DNA from: Acidovorax sp. Leaf78 | GTDB taxonomy: Bacteria; Pseudomonadota; Gammaproteobacteria; Burkholderiales; Burkholderiaceae_C | Direction of reading: 5' to 3' | DNA: 64,000 bases | Assembly: GCF_001422735.1 (NCBI RefSeq) | Contig: NZ_LMLZ01000001.1 | Coordinates: 1,298 to 65,297, forward strand | Shown: in pieces, positions 60,654 to 64,000 of the stretch | Numbering within the stretch: the first letter of the stretch is position 1 | Layout of the letters: the number at the start of each line of letters is the position of its first letter | Made by a program: the position numbers and the translations under genes | Notes under the pieces: model-generated | Told to the model about the DNA's origin: nothing | Database searches by the model: none | Seen by the model: only the letters and a program-made list of their open reading frames with translations

Positions 60654-62233
60654 AGCAGTTCGTGAGGGGGGGCGCCATCCTGTGGGTGGTGTTCCGGTAC
60701 GGCCTGGACGGCCTGTTGCTCGACAGTTTTCAAAAACCCTGGCTGCGCGCGGTGTCGCGCGTGCTGTCGGTGGGGCGCAATCTGGACGCACCGCGCGGCC
60801 AGCGCCTGCGCGAGGCGCTGGAGCAGCTGGGCCCCATCTTCGTGAAGTTCGGCCAGGTACTGTCCACCCGGCGCGACCTGCTGCCGCCCGATGTGGCCGA
60901 CGAACTGGCCCGGCTGCAGGACCGCGTTCCGCCCTTCGATCCGGATATCGCGGTGGCCACCATCGAGCGCGCCTACCGCCGCCCCATCGGCGAGGTCTTC
61001 ACCTCGTTCGACCGCGTGCCCGTGGCCAGCGCATCGATTGCGCAGGTGCACTTCGCCACGCTGCGCGACCGCCACGGCATCGAGCGCGAGGTGGCCGTCA
61101 AGGTGCTGCGCCCGGGCATGCTGCCCGTGATCGAAAAAGACCTGGGCCTCATGCGCATGATGGCCGGCTGGGTGGAAGGCCTGTCGGCCGACGGCAAGCG
61201 TCTGAAACCCCGCGAGGTGGTGGCCGAGTTCGACAACTACCTGCACGACGAGCTGGACCTGGTGCGCGAGGCGGCCAACGCCGCGCAACTGCGCCGCAAC
61301 ATGCAGGGCCTGGACCTGGTGCTGATCCCCGAGATCTTCTGGGACTTCTGCCACGCCGAGGTCATGGTGATGCAGCGCATGAACGGCGTGCCCATCAGCC
61401 AGATCGGCCGTCTGCGCGATGCGGGCGTGGACATCCCCAAGCTGGCCCGCGACGGCGTCACGATCTTCTTCACCCAGGTGTTCCGCGACGGGTTCTTTCA
61501 CGCCGACATGCACCCGGGCAACATCCAGGTCAGTCTGGACCCCGCCACCTTCGGCCGCTACATCTCGCTCGATTTCGGCATCGTCGGTACGCTGACCGAA
61601 TCGGACAAGGAATACCTGGCGCAGAACTTCGTGGCGTTCTTTCGCCGCGACTACAAGCGCGTGGCCGAGCTGCACATCGAAAGCGGCTGGGTGCCGCCCG
61701 AGACGCGGGTCAACGACCTGGAGTCGGCCATCCGCGCGGTGTGCGAGCCGTACTTCGACCGGCCGCTCAAGGAAATCTCGCTGGGCATGGTGCTGATGCG
61801 CCTGTTCCAGACGTCGCGCCGCTTTCATGTCGAAATCCAGCCGCAACTGGTGCTGCTGCAAAAGACGCTGCTCAACATCGAAGGCCTGGGCCGCGAGCTG
61901 GACCCCAACCTCGATCTGTGGAGCACCGCCAAGCCCTTCCTGGAGAAGTGGATGCTCGAGCAGATGGGCCCGCAGCGCCTGTGGCGCGAACTGCGCGCCG
62001 AGGCGCCGCACTACGCCAAGCTGCTGCCGGAGCTGCCGCGGCTGGTGTACGACTACCTGCGCCACAAGCCGCAGGACCACCGGCGCGAACTGATGGAGCT
62101 GCTGGCCGAGCAAAAGCGCACTAACAAGCTGCTGCACGCCATCATTTATGTGGGCGTGGGTTTCATCGCGGGCTTCCTGTTCTTCATGCTGGTACAACAG
62201 TTGCAAGTGCTGTACCGGTTCCGGGTGTTCTAG
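60650..62233 (+). CDS. ubiB: Ubiquinone biosynthesis regulatory ATPase/kinase-like UbiB
   Basis: 527 residues of the ADCK/UbiB atypical kinase family. KxGQ motif [16 protein letters not shown], the ASASIAQVH (A-rich) loop, HADMHPGN catalytic segment and LDFG metal-binding motif, then two C-terminal membrane helices (about 480-520). Needed for early quinone modification steps; acts as an ATPase rather than a protein kinase. Translationally coupled to ubiJ. Confidence 0.96.
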   Translation: MKQFVRGGAILWVVFRYGLDGLLLDSFQKPWLRAVSRVLSVGRNLDAPRGQRLREALEQLGPIFVKFGQVLSTRRDLLPPDVADELARLQDRVPPFDPDIAVATIERAYRRPIGEVFTSFDRVPVASASIAQVHFATLRDRHGIEREVAVKVLRPGMLPVIEKDLGLMRMMAGWVEGLSADGKRLKPREVVAEFDNYLHDELDLVREAANAAQLRRNMQGLDLVLIPEIFWDFCHAEVMVMQRMNGVPISQIGRLRDAGVDIPKLARDGVTIFFTQVFRDGFFHADMHPGNIQVSLDPATFGRYISLDFGIVGTLTESDKEYLAQNFVAFFRRDYKRVAELHIESGWVPPETRVNDLESAIRAVCEPYFDRPLKEISLGMVLMRLFQTSRRFHVEIQPQLVLLQKTLLNIEGLGRELDPNLDLWSTAKPFLEKWMLEQMGPQRLWRELRAEAPHYAKLLPELPRLVYDYLRHKPQDHRRELMELLAEQKRTNKLLHAIIYVGVGFIAGFLFFMLVQQLQVLYRFRVF

Positions 62234-62314
62234 TCCCCACGTTTCTCGGCTTTCCCGGTTTCCCCCTTTTTCCGGTTTTATGACCTTCCACTTCGCGACA
62301 TTGAGGAGCATGCC

Positions 62315-63760
62315 GTGCTGCTGACCCTGGTTATCGTTTACCTGCTGATCACCATCGGCATCGGCCTGCTCGCAGCCCGGCGCGTGAACAACGCCGCAGA
62401 CTTTGCCATTGCAGGGCGGCATTTGCCGCTGTACATGATCATCACCACGACGTTCGCGACGTGGTTCGGTTCGGAGACGGTGCTGGGCATTCCGGCCAAG
62501 TTCATCGAAGGGGGCCTCGGCAACGTGGTGGAAGACCCGTTCGGCGCGGGCTTCTGCCTGATCCTGGTGGGGCTGTTCTTTGCGGGCAAGCTCTACCGCA
62601 TGACGCTCTTGACCATCAGCGACTACTACCGCGAGCGCTACGGCCGCACGGTCGAAGTCGTCTGCTCGCTCATCATCATGCTGAGCTACCTGGGATGGGT
62701 GTCGGCGCAGGTCACGGCGTTGGGGCTGGTGTTCAACCTGCTGTCGGGCGACGCGATCAGCATTCCGGTGGGCATGGCGATCGGCGTGGTGTCCATCCTG
62801 GCGTACACGCTGTTCGGCGGCATGTGGTCGGTGGCGGTCACCGACTTCATCCAGATGATCATCCTGGTGGTGGGCCTGGCCGTGATCGCGGTGTTCGCTG
62901 GCAACATGGCCGGCGGGGCCGACAAGGTGATCGAGTTCGCATCCAGCCGCGAGCTGTTCCGCTTCCTGCCCGAGCCCAAGTTCCACGACGTGGTGTTCTT
63001 CATCGCGGCGGGCATCACCATGATGTTCGGCTCCATCCCGCAGCAGGACGTGTTCCAGCGCGTGATGTCGGCCAACAATATCAAGGCCGCCACGCGCGGC
63101 CCGGTGATCGGCGGCATCTGCTACATCCTGTTCGCCTTCGTGCCCATGTTCCTCGTGGCCAGCGCGCTGATCATCATGCCCGGCGAGACTGCGGCGCTGC
63201 TCAAGGAAGACCCCCAGAAGGTACTGCCCACGCTGGTGATGGCCAAGATGCCGTTCATCATGCAGGTGCTGTTCTTCGGCGCGCTGCTGTCGGCGCTCAA
63301 GTCCACCGCGTCGGCCACCTTGCTGGCACCCAGCGTGACTTTCACCGAAAACATCTGGCGCCAGTTCAAGCCCCACAGCACCGATGCGGAGCGCCTGCGC
63401 ACCATGCGCATCACCACGCTGGTCTTCAGCGCCTGCGTGCTGGCCTATGCCATCTACATGCAGGGCACTTCCATCTATGAACTGGTGTCGGGCGCCTATC
63501 AGGTGCCGCTGGTCGGTGCCTTCGTGCCCCTGGTGTTCGGCCTGTACTGGAAGCGCGCCACCACGCAGGGCGCCATCGCGGCCATCTTGCTGGGCCTGGG
63601 CACCTGGCTGCTGTTCCTGGCCACGCCTGTGGGTGCCGTTTTCCCGGCACAACTGGCCGGGCTGCTGGCGGCGCTGGCGGGCATGCTGGTGGGCTCGCTC
63701 GCCCCGCAGGGCATCCGCAACAGCCACTCGCCGCACCACCCGCTGGTCGGCGCAGACTAA
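62315..63760 (+). CDS. Sodium:solute symporter family protein
   Basis: 481 residues, about thirteen membrane helices, SSS family. First-helix motif LITIGIGLLAARRV, FATWFGSETVLG and IPQQDVFQRVMSA are typical. The start is GTG 62315 with GAGGAG 6 bases ahead; an overlapping ATG at 62310 is out of frame and closes after four codons. Substrate (amino acid, carboxylate or sugar) cannot be assigned. Confidence 0.88.
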   Translation: MLLTLVIVYLLITIGIGLLAARRVNNAADFAIAGRHLPLYMIITTTFATWFGSETVLGIPAKFIEGGLGNVVEDPFGAGFCLILVGLFFAGKLYRMTLLTISDYYRERYGRTVEVVCSLIIMLSYLGWVSAQVTALGLVFNLLSGDAISIPVGMAIGVVSILAYTLFGGMWSVAVTDFIQMIILVVGLAVIAVFAGNMAGGADKVIEFASSRELFRFLPEPKFHDVVFFIAAGITMMFGSIPQQDVFQRVMSANNIKAATRGPVIGGICYILFAFVPMFLVASALIIMPGETAALLKEDPQKVLPTLVMAKMPFIMQVLFFGALLSALKSTASATLLAPSVTFTENIWRQFKPHSTDAERLRTMRITTLVFSACVLAYAIYMQGTSIYELVSGAYQVPLVGAFVPLVFGLYWKRATTQGAIAAILLGLGTWLLFLATPVGAVFPAQLAGLLAALAGMLVGSLAPQGIRNSHSPHHPLVGAD

Positions 63761-63847
63761 AGCGCGCCGGACCCTGTGCGTCGGGGCGCGTGCATTGCCG
63801 CAGGCGCCCTGCACGACGCCTCTGGAGGGTAGGGGTATGGCGCCGCC

Positions 63848-63853
63848 TATAAT
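63848..63853 (+). promoter_or_regulatory. Putative -10 box of the fmdB-like gene
   Basis: TATAAT, 33 bases before the ATG at 63887. The matching -35 region is weak. Confidence 0.4.
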
Positions 63854-63886
63854 TGAGGGTTTTGCACTTTCCCTCCACACTCTGAC

Positions 63887-64000
63887 ATGCCTATTTACGC
63901 CTACAAATGCGGCTCCTGCGGCCATGCCAAGGATGTGCTGCAAAAAATTTCCGACACCCCCCTCACCGTGTGCCCTGCCTGCGGTGCCGAGGCATTCTCC
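63887..64000 (+). CDS. FmdB-type zinc-ribbon protein (5' part only)
   Basis: First 38 residues: MPIYAYKCGSCGHAKDVLQK, then ISDTPLTVCPACGAE, i.e. a zinc ribbon with C8, C11, C29 and C32. The FmdB-like regulatory/zinc-ribbon family is small and of unclear function. The gene continues past the window end. Confidence 0.85.
   Translation, partial: MPIYAYKCGSCGHAKDVLQKISDTPLTVCPACGAEAFS

Noticed and set aside
60233..63943. 1236-codon minus-strand frame antisense to ubiJ, ubiB and the symporter
   Set aside because: High-GC mirror frame. The translation is low-complexity, rich in His, Gln, Arg and Asp, and the plus strand has clear known genes there. Same reason applies to long minus frames at 741-2801, 6567-9299, 53145-55301 and 55467-57764.

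Overview
This 64 kb window is chromosomal housekeeping DNA from a high-GC betaproteobacterium of the Burkholderiales, most likely Comamonadaceae and close to Acidovorax. The evidence is gene content and order: petABC-sspAB, a DUF721 (DciA) gene beside an M23 peptidase and secA-argJ, yacG-zapD-coaE-pilD-pilC-pilB, ispB/rplU-rpmA-obgE-proB, rppH/proS, hemA-prfA-prmC, a Bug-type (TctC) binding protein, and a DUF3683 oxidoreductase. A short dispersed repeat that I recall as typical of Comamonadaceae also recurs ten times. The genus is an inference.

Layout. 0.2-5 kb: mscL diverges from the cytochrome bc1 operon petABC, followed by sspA-sspB and tRNA-Thr(TGT). 5-12.2 kb: DUF721 diverges from an M23 peptidase, then secA, argJ, a DUF815 ATPase and mutT. 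12.3-19.2 kb, minus strand: yacG, zapD, coaE, the type IV pilus genes pilD-pilC-pilB (pilC and pilB clearly AT-richer than everything around them) and ispB. 19.3-26 kb: rplU-rpmA-obgE-proB, rppH on the opposite strand, proS and a lytic transglycosylase. 26-34 kb, minus strand: a CBS/CorC membrane protein, an AAA+ ATPase, grxD, a YiaF-like lipoprotein, prmC, prfA and hemA. 34-40 kb: a small membrane protein, a LysE exporter, a Bug protein and a large MscS-type channel. 39-45 kb, minus strand: the full glycerol-3-phosphate operon ugpBAECQ, with a good Pho box upstream of ugpB and a terminator-like hairpin after ugpB. 45-53 kb: serA, then pgaABCD for the biofilm polysaccharide poly-N-acetylglucosamine (PNAG), preceded by a structured 430-base non-coding leader. 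53-64 kb: a 1312-residue FAD/Fe-S oxidoreductase, a HIT protein, DUF971, a ubiquinone block (ubiE, a Tim44-like protein, ubiJ, ubiB), a sodium:solute symporter and the start of an FmdB-like zinc-ribbon gene.

How the genes fit together: ubiE, ubiJ, ubiB and ispB make ubiquinone; petABC oxidises ubiquinol; ugp genes scavenge phosphate-containing glycerol esters under phosphate control; pga genes and pili support surface life. No prophage, insertion sequence, CRISPR array or defence island is visible. The most unusual material is non-coding: the roughly 57-bp repeat family that abuts start and stop codons, one copy of which is translated in frame as an interdomain linker of the large oxidoreductase; a candidate small RNA between proB and rppH; and a possible attenuator or small RNA ahead of pgaA.
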